Shown here: one piece after another, positions 33,381 through 45,460 of the stretch
Position numbering within the stretch: the stretch's first letter is position 1
Layout: each line of letters begins with the position of its first letter
Assembly (NCBI GenBank): GCA_013396995.1
Contig: VWZP01005792.1
Coordinates: 218,248 to 282,247, forward strand
Source of the DNA: Dicaeum eximium
Lineage: Eukaryota > Chordata > Aves > Passeriformes > Dicaeidae
Direction: 5' to 3'
DNA length: 64,000 nucleotides
Position numbers and translations under genes: made by a program
The notes under the pieces: generated by a model
What the model saw: the letters and a program-made list of their open reading frames with translations, nothing else
What the model was told of the DNA's origin: nothing
Database searches by the model: none

Positions 33381-35174
33381 CACAGGCACAGTCAGGAGAT
33401 GCTCAGCACCCGGACAGGGGCACAGGCACACCAAGGTGTCCCTGCAGGAGCCCAGCCCTGAGCTCACAGAGCATTTCTGTGCAGGCCGTGAGGGCTGGGG
33501 CACTCCCAGCCAGCAGCAGCCTCTGCAGGGAGCTCAGCCCCGCATTTCAAAGCACCACACAATTATAAAAACGACAAACTCCTAAATAAGCACTTTGTTG
33601 CTGGGTCTCAAAGCCCTTTTGCACAGCTGCTGCAGTTTCTCTGACACAGGCACAGACAGCAGCGGGGCCGAGCCCTTGCTGGGGCCACAGGGCCATTCTC
33701 AAACTGGCCCAAAGTGTGCCCAGAACTAAATAAACTTGCAAATGCCCAGTCTAATGTTGTGTTGGATGCTGACCCAGTTTCTCCTCCCCTCTCTGTTCCA
33801 AGAAATGCAGCTGTTCAGGGAATCAAATCATCAGGGCTCACTCAGAGCCTGGCTGGACACGGCGCTTCCCTTCAGGCTCTGAACTGCAGCACCAGGACAC
33901 CAGGCTCTGGTTTTGTGACAGTCCAGCAGCTCGTGTCTGTTCAGGTAAATTAAATATTGCCCTGATTAGTTCTGATACACATAAGCATCCCCCACCAGTA
34001 GCTGAGGAACAAACAGGCAGGGCAGGAATAACGTTTTTCCCTTGCTATGAAAGGAGCAAGTGCAAGGAACAGCCCGGAAACGACAATCACTTCTCATCTG
34101 TGTGAAGCACAGCATCATTCCCACCCTGCAAACCACTTCCAGGAACATCTGGATCAACCACAGGGGGCTTTGTGCCCACAGCCATTCCTGGGAATCCTTC
34201 CTGAGACCAGGCTCTCATCCACACACACGGGGGCTGCTCTGTGCTCAAGCCCCCCTCAGCTTTACAGCCTGGCCTCGTTGGGATGGATTCCCTCGGGAAT
34301 CTCCTGGTGCAGGGAGCAGCCAGAGCCCATCAAGAGGCATCAGGCTCAGGGGCTGCCTCCTGCACTCAGCTCCATCCTGCTGCTGCTTCCGAGCCCTGAG
34401 CAAACCCTCTCCACTCTCTCTTTGCAGGGCCCGCTGCCCTCGGGCGGCACTCAGGGTTTCATTTCCTAAATGCTGTGATTATTATTTCATGGGAAGGCAG
34501 CTGGAGGCCAGGCTGGAGGAAGTGGGCCTGCTCTTCAGGCAAATTGCTCGCTTGAAGGGCAGCACAGCAAACCTGGGAAGGAAGGAAAATACTGGGAAGT
34601 ATCCAAAAGCCTGGGATAGAAGATGGGGTTTCCTCTCCTCTCCTCCTGGTCCCTCACCACGGGGGTCAGAAAACATCTTCTGGTTTAGAACGGGGATAAA
34701 GGAAAGGCTGAGTTTTGGAGATACCAAGTTCAACCTTAGAGCAAGGCACCCAACAGATGAATAATGGAAAAGTCTGTAGCAGCTCCACGTTTGAGTTTGC
34801 ACAGACATTTGCACTTGAAGCAGACTCAAATCCCACTGCTTCACCCTTCCCTGATTGATTCCGGCATCCAAACTCGGTGCAGTACTGAGGGCAGGGAAAC
34901 ATCCCATGCAAACAAAGTGAAATATTAACTTATATTTGTAGGTGACTTTTTTAAGTGTCTGTGAAATACTACTCTGCTATCCCACATCTTTGAGCTCTCC
35001 CCTGGCTAAACCCCCAGTCACACACTCCATCTGAGCCCAGGCTGCACCTCAAGCAGCAGAATGGAGCACAAAAGTTTTATTTCTTTGATTCTAAGACTGA
35101 AACAGCTCAGAACACCTCTAAGAGTTCAATGCACAACTCATCAGCTTCCACTGAAAAAGGAAAGACCAAGTAAG
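33381..35174. other. Upstream DNA without recognised genes
   Basis: Overlapping open frames in 34047-34910 on both strands have no family motif and no splice context I can defend. No known repeat. Confidence 0.5.
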
Positions 35175-35600
35175 TGATACCTGCCCCTAATTGCCACTCC
35201 CTGCCCCAAAGCAGTGTCCCCAGGGACCCCAGAGCTGTGGATCTCTGTCATATCCCCACAGCTCATACCTGTCCCTATTTGCTACTCCCTGTCCCAAAGC
35301 AGTGTCCCCAAGGATTCCAGAGCTGTAGATCTCTGTCTTCTCCCCACAGCTGACCACTGCCCCTATTTATCACTCTGTGCCCCAAAGCAGTATCCCCAAG
35401 GACTCCGGAGCTGTGGATCTCTGTCCTTGCCCCGCAGATCATACCTGCCCCTAATTGCCACTCTGTACCCCAAAGCAGTGTCCCCAAGAATTCCAGAGCT
35501 GTGGATCTCTGTCCTCTCCCCACAGCTCATCCCTGTCCCAGAGCAGTGTCCCCAGGAACCCCAGAGCTGTGGATCTCTGTCCTGGCCCTGCAGCTCTGTC
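35175..35600. repeat. 88-bp tandem repeat, about five units
   Basis: AAAGCAGTGTCCCCAAGG recurs at about 35208, 35296, 35384 and 35472 (88-bp steps), then after 68 bp in the last unit, which lacks 20 bp. Each unit also contains AGAGCTGTGGATCTCTGTC. Open frames across it are a by-product. Confidence 0.93.
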
Positions 35601-38600
35601 TGCTGGCCCTGGCAGTGGCCGGTGTGGAGCTGTCAGCTCTCAGCCCTGACAGGAGCAGCTCTGCTCGGCACACTCGGCTGAGCAGCCCCTTCCAGCACAG
35701 TTTGTTATTCACACGCTCCGCCTGCTAATTGCTTTCTGAAATGGGCGAGGAACAGATGAGGAGCAGGATGCAGCTCCTGACAAATTCCCCGGCGCTGTAA
35801 ATACGACTCACCTTGCTGTAAACAAGGAAATGCTAAAAGAGAAGGGAAGCAGAAAAGGCAGAACACACAGTACAGAAAAAAATAAAATAAATCTCAAGCT
35901 TCTGTGCTTCAAGGCAGGCTGCACAGGGGCGAGGACCCCAATCTATTTGGTGTTTCACTCCAAAGGCACCTGGGAGCCCCTGGGGAGCACATGCTAATGC
36001 CAGCACAGCTACAAACCATTCCAGCAGAGCTGATTAGTGCCCAGCAACCTCTTTGTCTTGCTGAAGATACCCCAAATCAAGGTCTCCCAGGCAGGCTGTC
36101 TGCCTTCAGAACTAAATCCTGAAGAATGGGAGCAAGGCAAGGTTTAGAAACAAAGCAAAGAATTTATTTCCTTCAGGCTCTGAGTATCTCATTGGTTAGG
36201 AGAGGCTTCTGCACCTCCCAGTGCACAGCCCCACCACAGAACCAAGGATCTGCTGCCTCTTTGCAGGTGTTATGTCTCTGCTATTTTAAGGAAAATATAA
36301 TTTGCTCTTAAAGATAATGAGATTTAAAATTAATAAACCTGGGGCTTTAAGCTGTCTGGGTTGTGAATCCACAGGCAGCACTTTAAACACACTTCCAGAT
36401 TTCTCCTCGACAGCCACAAGGCCTTGAAGCTTTTTTAAACCCAGAATTTCAAAGTTCTCACATCTCCACGAGCAGGGGCTCTATGGGGAAACATCAAATA
36501 CCATCAGATTCACAAGCACGTGGCAAAAATTACAGCACTGGTGTATAAATACCTGGAATTGGTGACTAAACTCTGGTGCAGTGATAGGGTCCAACAGTGT
36601 GAGTCATCCCACGCCAGAGGAAAACACATTTCACTTCTAGATGTAGAAGAAATACAAACCTAGCTCCAATTCTTTGGGGATAGAAGGTGCTGGAAGCCCT
36701 AAAATTGTGGGCTGCAAACAATGGGAAGCTCAAGAGTGACAGATAAATGGTTTTTAGAGCTCCTTGTAGAAATACAAGTAGGAGAGAAGTTCCACGTGTG
36801 GGAAATGAGCTCTGTCAGTGTTTGGGGCATCAGCTCTGATAGAAGATATCAAATGAAGTAAGGCAGATTAGGGAAAAGGACCATGGAAATTTGAATTCAC
36901 AGGATCCTTTTTCTGCAGACAGATGGTCATTTCAGCTTTCTATTCTCTAATCCCTTGTTCTGCCAAGCAAACATCCTAAATCCCAGATAATGTAGGTTTT
37001 ACCATCTCGTGCATCCCCTGCATTAAGGCTGGCCCCAGTGATAGGATCCATATGCTGGAACATCTGCATGCCCCAGGAGTTTAGAGCACAGCATTCTCCT
37101 ACCTGGATCCAGAACAAGCCATCCTGGCCTCCAGCAGCCTTTTCCAGCCATCCTGGGGGTTAAAGGGAACTTTTCCTGGGAATGGCCTTTCCCTAGGAAC
37201 TGCTCAAAGTCCAAAACCAGACTGGAAACTCTGCTGGGAGAAAAATCAAGCTGCCAGACCGAGGCAAAGGAGCTGATTTCTGAGGGAAGAGGGAGGGAGA
37301 CTGATGAGGGCTTGGTGCTCAGAAATTCCTTCCCAGTTTCCCTGTTTGTCAGCTCAAGTGATTCACTGAAGCAGCTCCTGAAAAGTCACCGAGGCCCTTC
37401 ACAATTAAACAGATATTGAGCTGAATTTCATGAAATATGCATATTGTTTGCTTTCTAAAAAGCTATTTAGATCAGGCCGTGAAAAGACCAGAAATTGAGA
37501 ATTAGAGCAACAATCACTCCCCAAGTACCCTCTAATGAGCTCTGCGTGGATGTGGAACAAAGGTATAGTCTGGAGGAGCTCTGCAAGGGATGCACTCTGC
37601 TGGTGTTGAGAAATGGTCCAGAGCTCTTGGAACCAGCTGTAGGTCCAGCCTGGCTTCCTCACAGGGCAAAGGATAAATTATTGCAGCACAGAAATCACAC
37701 CTGCACTGTTAATGATGGTCACAGCAGAGCCCCCAAGGGGATATTTCAATAAATGCACTTTTTAGGAGCTCCAGAGGCAGAACAAGCTTTTGGGGAGCCC
37801 AGGAACTTGGAAAAGCCCCTGGCTGGGGAACAGGGCCCCTCCAGCCACGCAGTGAGAGCCGAGCCTGGGGCCAGGGGGAGGACACGGTGTCCCTTGCAGG
37901 GACAGAGCCACCCTGACCCCAGCACTGGCCTCTCTTCCCCTGCTCCAGCAGCAGGACTGAGTGTCCTTCATCCTCCTCCCACATCATCTGGGACAGGGGA
38001 GGGACAGCCCTGACCAGGAGGAGTCACCCTCCTCTACCTGCAGCCTTCCTCAGGGCAGGGTTTGGGATTCCAACCCGGGAACATCCTCCTTGACCTGGAA
38101 ATATCCTCCTGACCTAGGAACACCCTCCCCTCACACCCTAAAACCCCGAAATTGCCAGTTCTGGCTCCCATTCCGTGGCTAATGGCTCATTGTTTGTATT
38201 CATGCACGAGGAGTAAATTCTTCATTATTGGAGAGAGATCTGACATGTACAAACAATTGGAGTAAATTGATTGTATTTTCCAAATCATCACACAGACTCT
38301 AATTCTATCTGCAAGGCGTGCTAATTTGCACTAGAATTGCCTCCTAAATTAGGAATTAGAGCTTTTGACAGGGAAGAGCAATGGCTGTCCTTGTGTCACA
38401 AGGCAGGAAGGCTGCAGGTCCCTTCCCAGCTCAGCCTTTTCGTCCCTCAGAATTTACTGATGGGTGGTGAGCGAGATAAATCGCTAAAGGAGCTTTTTAA
38501 GGGAGGAAAGGAACAAACAGTTCTTTTAAAAATGAATGAAGTATTTAAATGTAATCGTTCTATACCCAGCACATGCTTTTTTCTCATGCAGGAATTCCCT

Positions 38601-38640
38601 TGAAAACTGGACACAGAAGGCTTTGAACACCTTTTTTTTT
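35601..38640. other. Upstream DNA without recognised genes
   Basis: No gene seen. Repeat-free AT-rich stretches at 37390-37560 and 38190-38580 are candidate regulatory elements. Confidence 0.45.
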
Positions 38641-39072
38641 TGAATGGGGATGCTCAGAGTTAACCTCCTTATCAAATGTACATAGTAAAGCACTAAAAGA
38701 CACCTCTTATCACAGAAATTTGTACTGAGTAAAAAAATTTACTCATTCTCTAGAAAAAGGGGGGAAATGTTACCAAAAAAACTACACAAATAAATTAGTT
38801 TAACTAATTAACTAATAAATTAGTTAACTAAGTAACTAATTAGTTAACTAAGTAACAAATAAATTTGTTTAAATAAAAAACAGAACTAAAAAAATAAATA
38901 TATGTAAACCTATTATAAAACTTTATACATATACACAAGTAAAAAAAAAAATAAAAGAAACTCAAAAATTTTCAAGAGTGCGCATGTCTTTTAAAAAATA
39001 ATCTACATGTTCCCAGCACTAAATAAAGATACACACCTGCTTCCCAACTTTTACAAGTTGTACGGTCATAAA
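38641..39072 (-). mobile_element. AT-rich retroviral LTR-like remnant
   Basis: Very AT-rich DNA containing a run of TTAGTTAACTAAGTAACTAA words (38794-38860). On the minus strand near 39050-38980 it has a phrase typical of bird LTR R/U5 regions (GCAGGTGTGTATCTTTATTT, AGTGCTGGGAAC). It adjoins the inserted LTR at 39078 and is probably part of the older element that the LTR entered. Confidence 0.45.
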
Positions 39073-39077
39073 GTTAT

Positions 39078-39678
39078 TGTGAAAAACGCCATTCACTTGT
39101 GTTTAAAATTTTAAAAGTTTAAGAGTAAAAAAATTTAAGGTAATATAAATTTGGACAATCGAGGTTAGGACAATAAAAGAGACAATAAAAAGCAAAGAAT
39201 TACGGATGTCCGGGTGCTTCCCTCTCAGGAAAAGCACAAAGCACTCACAAAGGACTGACCCTTAAAAATAACAGCTTGTTGCATATTCATATTTCTTCAT
39301 ACATGATTCAAACATTTCTCTCAAACAAAGGGTGCTTCTGTTTAATCTCTGTTCCTCCTCTCATCGCATAAATCAATTTCTTGGCTCCTAAGAGTCTATA
39401 AGGAGGCAATAATTCTTTTCTCGGGATTTTGGTGTCTTCTTGTTGTTATCTTTGTGCAAAGAATTTCTTGGTTATCTTATCTGTTCCTTGAGCTAGTTAC
39501 AAAAAGTATCTTACATCACATAGTTTCTATTTTAATATTATGCATTAAAAAAAAGACTACATTTAAAAGATTAATACAGCACCACAAAAATTAATACAAC
39601 ATAACTTTCCAACATAACACATACAGTATTCATTCTAATATTTGCAAAGAGCCAATCATATAATATGCATTTTTCACA
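39078..39678 (-). mobile_element. Complete solo LTR, 601 bp, with 5-bp target duplication
   Basis: Its ends are TGTGAAAAACGCC and GCATTTTTCACA on the plus strand, so the termini are an inverted repeat (TGTGAAAAA/TTTTTCACA). The perfect direct repeat GTTAT flanks it at 39073-39077 and 39679-39683. Inside, on the minus strand, are the bird LTR phrases GATTGGCTCTTTGCAAATAT, CCGGACATCCGTAATTCTTT and TTTATTGTCCTAACC. It represents a recombined provirus that left one LTR. Confidence 0.92.
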
Positions 39679-39683
39679 GTTAT

Positions 39684-40411
39684 TTTTTCCACAGATCAGT
39701 AGGGAGCAGCAGTGATAATCAGGTCTCAGAACACGCAGGGATTTGTTGGATTTGTTGGTGCAGGAAGCAGAGGACGGGATGCCCTGTGCTGTCCCAGACA
39801 TGAAGTCACCTGTGCCAGCCCCGAGGATGGCAGGGAGACAAAATCATTGAGCTCACTTGAGTCATGCACCCAAAAATCGTCTCTGTCTGCAGGAAGGGAA
39901 GGGACCACGGCGCTCTGCGCTTCCCAAAAACGCCAGGCACGAGGTGTGTGTTTCTCACACGTCACCTTCTCCATCCCAAACAGGGGCACCCCTGCAGCCC
40001 CACGTCTCAGGGGTCACCAGTTGCTGCTCTTGGAGTCCCCTCGGGGTGAATCAAGACTCCTGACTCCAATATCAGAAGGTTTATATTATTTATTAAAATG
40101 ACTCCATTGCTCAGAAGGATTTGGGCTATTTCTGCCCAGGTACAGAGCTGGCATCTTGCTTCTTCCAGCTCCATACCCAAAGTGCAAGAATGCCAGAAAA
40201 TGTTTACAGAGTCAGAGAGAGCAATTCTTTATACCATAGGTTGGGAAAAGCAAACCACATCTCCCATATCAGAGCCAGGCAAAGGAATGCATTTTGTCCT
40301 TGAAACACACACACAGGGATTTGAAATCTGCAGAGAAAAAAGAGCTTTCCATGGAAGAAAAAACTCAGGAAGTTTGCATCCAAGAAACTTCTAAAATGTC
40401 CTAGTGACACA
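39684..40411 (-). mobile_element. Older endogenous retrovirus remnant: LTR, primer-binding site and leader
   Basis: On the minus strand, 40411-40022 has LTR order: TG start (TGTGTCACTAGG), TATA box (GGTATAAAG at about 40234), poly(A) signal AATAAA (40094-40089), a short U5 and a CA end at 40023-40022. Two bases later, TGGTGACCCCTGAGACGTGG (from 40019) matches the tRNA-Trp primer site used by alpharetroviruses, apart from a three-base insertion. About 320 bp of leader follows, then the solo LTR at 39678. No gag, pol or env frame is recognisable. Confidence 0.65.
40001..40019 (-). other. tRNA-Trp-like retroviral primer-binding site
   Basis: The first ten bases, TGGTGACCCC, are identical to the tRNA-Trp-complementary site. 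Then comes a TGA insertion, and GACGTG matches again. It lies exactly two bases after an LTR-like CA end, the normal spacing. Confidence 0.6.
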
Positions 40412-40705
40412 CCTCATTCTGCTTCCAGTCCTGCCATGGAAGGGGAGGACAAATGCTGAGGTAGGTGTCAGTCAGGTGGCTGAAGCAGCGGAAGGAGCAG
40501 AATGACAAAATGAATTCTAAATATGTAAGGCTTAACACTCAGGTCGCTCTGTGGGTGGTGGAAGCACAAAACCCTGAATTTCCCATGGAAATGTATGGAA
40601 GTTTAGGCACAAGGCAGCTTTTCCTGTTCCTGGGACATTTGGGATGTCTCCCACACGGATCCTGGTTTCTTGGAAGGGTGACCTTACCCTCAGCCCCAGC
40701 AGTGG

Positions 40706-40813
40706 GATTGACACCCTTTTCTCTCCCACCCGTGTTTACAAAATGTATGGAAAATATAGAATTAACACCCTTTTCTCTCCCAGCCATGTTTATGAAACTT
40801 ATAGAAATATAGG
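40706..40813. repeat. 54-bp tandem duplication
   Basis: ACACCCTTTTCTCTCCCA recurs at a spacing of 54 bp, and each copy ends in GAAAATATA or GAAATATA. The two copies differ at several positions. Confidence 0.8.
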
Positions 40814-43800
40814 ATTCTACCAGTCCCTTTGGGTAACAAAAATAACATCCTCATGGAGTTCTCTTTGAGACTGACACATGCTGGAGAAATTTGTTGGAAA
40901 TTCACAAATGGTTCAAAAGCTATCAGAAAGCCAAAGACAGTGGGATCTCAAAGGCCCCTATCTTGTTTGAAAACCCAAGGAAAACCATCTCAGAGGAATA
41001 AATATAATTATCACCAGAGCCCAGAGAAGGCTCACAACTGGAGCTGGCCCCGACACAAAGGAACAGATAAATAATGGAGAGGAAAGGGGGAAGCCAAGGC
41101 TGCATCTCTCAGATATGCAAAACCACCCAGGCAGACCCCAGGGAGCCAGAGGACTGCCTTTGTAGGGCACTGATTAAAGACAAAACAAACACTGAGATTT
41201 TCCCCCTTTGCCTTTCAGCTCCAGCAATTACAGGAACTTCACCTGAAGCACACTCTGTGTGCACACAGTTGATCTGCAGAGCTGTGTGAGCTCTTGATTT
41301 CCACCCCAGAGGTCAGGGGGGGTGATTGCTACATGCAAAGTGTTGTTGGGTGACAGGAGCCGTGATTTCTCCCTCTGCTCAAGAGCACAAAGTTCCTGGG
41401 ATGAATGGCAGAGCCCTGGAAGCAGCAGCTGAGGTCAGTCAGGACTGCCAAAGCATTACCAGCACGCTGGCAGCCTCTCTCCAGGACACACACCAAGCAC
41501 TCAGACCCTGAAATGAGCCAAGACAGTCATTTAGGAAAAGAGGAATTTCACCTCTGAAAAGTGTTTAAATTTGCCTTTGGTCCTGTGCCACCCACAGTCT
41601 GTTTTCAAAATCCTTCTGTGTGAGCAGAGCTCAGCCTCGCTCTTCTTCACAACAGCCGTGGCCACTCTCAACTTCGTGCAAACAAGCACACTCAAAAAAA
41701 GTGTTTTCCTGGCTTTTAACTTTTCTTTTTTTCCTCTTTTTTTCCTCTTTTTTTTTATCTTTGGAGGGTCCATTCCCAAGTTTTTCCCCTCTGCCCACAA
41801 GCACGAAGAAGTGAGAGATGAGGGGTAGGGTAGAGAAAGCGGAGCACGCTGAGAAACGAATCACAGAATGAAAATAATGTAATTCCAGGAACAGGAGCTT
41901 TCAATGAGGAAACAAAGGTGAGAAGCCAGGATTATGGACCAGAACCAGAGCTGCTGCAGCCTCAGAGGAACATCCCTGCCCTCCTCCAGCACAGGGAAAA
42001 TTGGCCCTGGATGCTCCTGTGAAAAAAGCAGCTGGGATTTGTTGGTTTTGGGGTGGTTGGTGGGTTGGGGGTTTGTTATTCAGAGCTTTTATGACGAGTC
42101 TGCCTTCCCTTCCCACTTAACTGAACTATCGAGGGTTTCTGCTGCCAGTCCTCTCCTGGAGGTGCCCAAAACTGGAGGCAAAGCAGGGTTGGTGCTGCCC
42201 TCTCCTCAGGCACACCTTTGGCAGGAAGGATGAGGCCGTGGCTAAAACTCTCTATTTGCTATCATAGCAATCTCTACAGAGCAAGAAGGGAAGGATTTAT
42301 AATAATTATTTATAATTATAAATAATAATTTTGCTCCAAGGCAGTTTCCCACAAGGTCACTTTGTATTTGGGCCAAAGAAACACCTTTCACTCTTTCTAA
42401 CACCACACCCTTCATGCAAAACTGCATTTTTGCCTGCAGGCAGAGCCTAAACACACTCCAAGGAAAACCCAAACAATTCAAGTCTAGCCCCTTCTTTTCA
42501 AAAAAGAGGTGGTGTAAAAAATGCAGCTTTGTCTTACACTGTAAGACAGAAATACAGCCACAGTTTTCCCTCCCAAATGGTCTTTTTAAAATAAAACCAC
42601 CTCATCCATTTCATAAAAGCAACTCATTTTAAAATAGCACTACTTTGGCATTAAAAATGTTTCCCCTTCATAAAACACCACTGCTACATTTTTAATGTAA
42701 GAGCAATTCATATCAGCTAGAAATATACTGGAGCTTATACTTAAAGGGATATTAAAAACGTTTCCAAGGCACAGGAGCTATTCAAAGGCATCGTTCCCCT
42801 TTTTCTCCCTACATGGGGGATAAAATAGCTTTTAAGAAAGCTGACAAAGGGTTTTCCTTTTTAATGTTGTCCATTTTTAACCAGGATTCTACAAATCCTT
42901 AGTGTCCAACCCAAGAGGAGATGGAGTCCAAGCTCAGAAAGTTTGATTTCCTCTCTGGAGCCCAGTTCCTGGCATGTCCACCCAAAGCAGCGATGCTGGT
43001 AGGAACTTGCAAGTCTTACATCAACAAGTGAAGCCTACATTTGAATTCCAGATCACACAGAAAAAGCCAGGTGGGTGGAATTTCACGTCCTGCTCCTTGA
43101 ATCAGCCCCCTGCACTCTGATCCCTGCCCAAATTTGAGCTGGGTGTTGAGCTGACAGTCCCTGGCACACACACACACACTTGGCTGGGAGTCACGGCCTC
43201 TCCTTTCCTTTCCTAAGCAGCAGGAGGTTTCATTAACTAAAAGCAACTCATTAAGGAACAAAAAATTTTAAAAAAAATAGAGATAAGAAATGGGAAATCC
43301 AAAATAATTGTGTTCGTTTTCCAATAGTGCTGCAGTCAGATGCACTGAGAAACCCTGGCAGGAAATAAATGTGGAAATAAGAGAGTTCCCCTCTGCTGCC
43401 AGCTGGCTGCAGAGCTCCTGCTGCTGACAGCACTGGCAGGACCTGGGGTTATCTCTGGTTTTGGGGATGGCCAAGCCACATGTTCAGGACAATCCTTGCT
43501 CTTGTCACACAGCTGCTGCTCCCTGTCAGCCCTGGCTTTCCTCATAGATCATTTCTTACTCACATATTAGATGCTTCAACTCCTCCATACTCGTGAAAAA
43601 CACCCTCTTTGGGTTCATCTTGCTTGCACAAACCTTCTGCCTGTGAAACCTCCATTCCCTGGGACCAAATCCTGTTGTTGTCCCCAGCCCATTCAGCTCT
43701 ACAGGATTTTTGGTTTGGACTCCAACACCCTGCACCAAACCCAAAACTCCTTTTCATTAATCATTAACACCATTTTAGCCATCCCTCGACATTATGGCTT

Positions 43801-45029
43801 GGATTTTTTTCCTTGTGCAAAGTCTCCCCAAGCCATGGAGCACTTTTTGGAGGCCACTGAGTGCTGGAGAAAATGGTTGATGTGTGTAGGGACACAAGGA
43901 AAGGGAAGTTAGCAGCAGAACCAATTTGCTGTGTGGCTGTAGATGGAACACTGGGAACACACAGGAGAAAGGTAAATCTGACCAATTTGCACCAGCAATG
44001 GTAAAAAACTTATCAAGGGAGGAAAAAAGATGTTCTGTCAGCAATCTGGCACTTCTCTCCTCCATAAATCCCTGTGCCCAGAGGCTCCCAAACCTTGCTC
44101 ACATCCCTCTTCCCCTCTGTGGGGGCACAGGAGTCTGCAAATTGAGGAAGGAACAGTTAAACCTCCCCTCCTCCTGCCGGGAAAAGAGACAGAGATCACT
44201 GCCACACAACCCGAATGCTTCTTCCCAGATCTCACTCCTTTGTTTTCCAAAGCGGTGGGACAAAGTTGGATACGCTGATATTTATTTTCCCGGTGGGTGG
44301 AACTGGAAGCAGAAGGCGGTGAAGTGCTTTGCCTGAGGCAGCAGATCAAGTCAGCAGCAAAATGAAAACGCCGTGTGTGACCCTGGATGGTTTGATGATT
44401 GCCCCCCTCCCGCCTGATCTGCGGCACTTGCACATCCCAGCACCAGCGCTCTGTTGTTTTTACTCAGCAGTGGAAAAGCAAATATTTACAGAAAGGGCCA
44501 CAGCATTTGCCAGGTGGGGATTGTGCACTAACGAGGCGGGGATGTGGAATTCATCAGGCACAGATCAGCTTTGGAGGAGCTGGGGGAGAAGTGTTCATTA
44601 GCTGGCAAGATGCATTCCCAGGCAGCAGCAATGCTCCCCTTTCCATCAGCAAATCACACCTTTTGCAGCAGGATTAGTTGATGCCTTTAATGATAATGTA
44701 AGAAGATTACACTTCCCCTTTCTCTTCACGATTCAAAGCCCTTAAATACACAGAGCCAGCGATATTTCCTGAAGAATCACCGTGGAATTAGCACTCTCCT
44801 CACACAGAAAGCTGGAGAGGCCATCAGAGCCTCAAACATGTTCCTACAACAGCTCAGGGAGAGAAAACAGGAGCAGGTGTGGTGGAACCCTGGGTGCTGA
44901 GAATTTCAGACTTTCTGTGTTGAAAGGCACAGACCCTCAAGAGAACTCTGAATTTGACCTGAGGCCGTGGAGAAGGCTTCCAAAATTGATTGATACCACT
45001 GCGATTATGGGCGTGGAGTTTGAATAGAA
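40814..45029. other. Upstream DNA without recognised genes
   Basis: No gene found. A near-palindromic AT segment lies at 42299-42331 (AATAATTATTTATAATTATA), and T-rich tracts at 41725-41757. The stretch 42570-42900 is AT-rich and repeat-free. Confidence 0.5.
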
Positions 45030-45460
45030 GTGTGCAACATCACAGGGTGGAAAACTCAGAGTTTAAGGTTTTAGAATACAGTGATATGTATAAAGCAAGA
45101 TGGAGGTTTTAGGGCGGTGGCTGGTGTTCTTCACCTTCTTCTTCATGGGTTTGGGTGGTACTGTGTAATTGGATAAAAAAGTCTGCATTGCAGGCATGGG
45201 TGGTTGGTTATTGGGTTAAAAGTAAAAATAATTTAGGTGTCATTTCTTAATTGGACGGTTTTTCCTTAAAAAGCCTTGTAGAGATATGGGGCCATTTTGT
45301 AGCTTGTTGGTGCAGTGCTGTAAAATTCAGGACTTGTAAAACTGTAACATAGATAAGAAACAATAAACGTTTGAGTCCAAACATGAAATATCGTCTTGAG
45401 CATTTAATCCTGACCCTGACCAGGCAGAAAAGAAGATAAAACCATGACACAGGTGAACGC
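45030..45460 (+). mobile_element. Probable solo LTR, third family
   Basis: Sequence from TGTGCAACATCACAGGG to about 45460 has LTR character: a proximal TATGTATAAAGC, a poly(A) signal CAATAAACG at 45360, then TTTGAGTCCAAACATGAAAT and a CCTGACCCTGACC U5-like end. Limits and target duplication are not resolved, and only one copy is in the window. Confidence 0.5.

Noticed and set aside
39571..39989. Retroviral gag or env fragment in the leader of the ERV
   Set aside because: The short frames have no recognisable retroviral motif and partly fall inside the solo LTR.
41855..41875. Reverse CR1 tail (ATCACAGAATG)
   Set aside because: Only about 11 bases match, with no CR1 body next to it.
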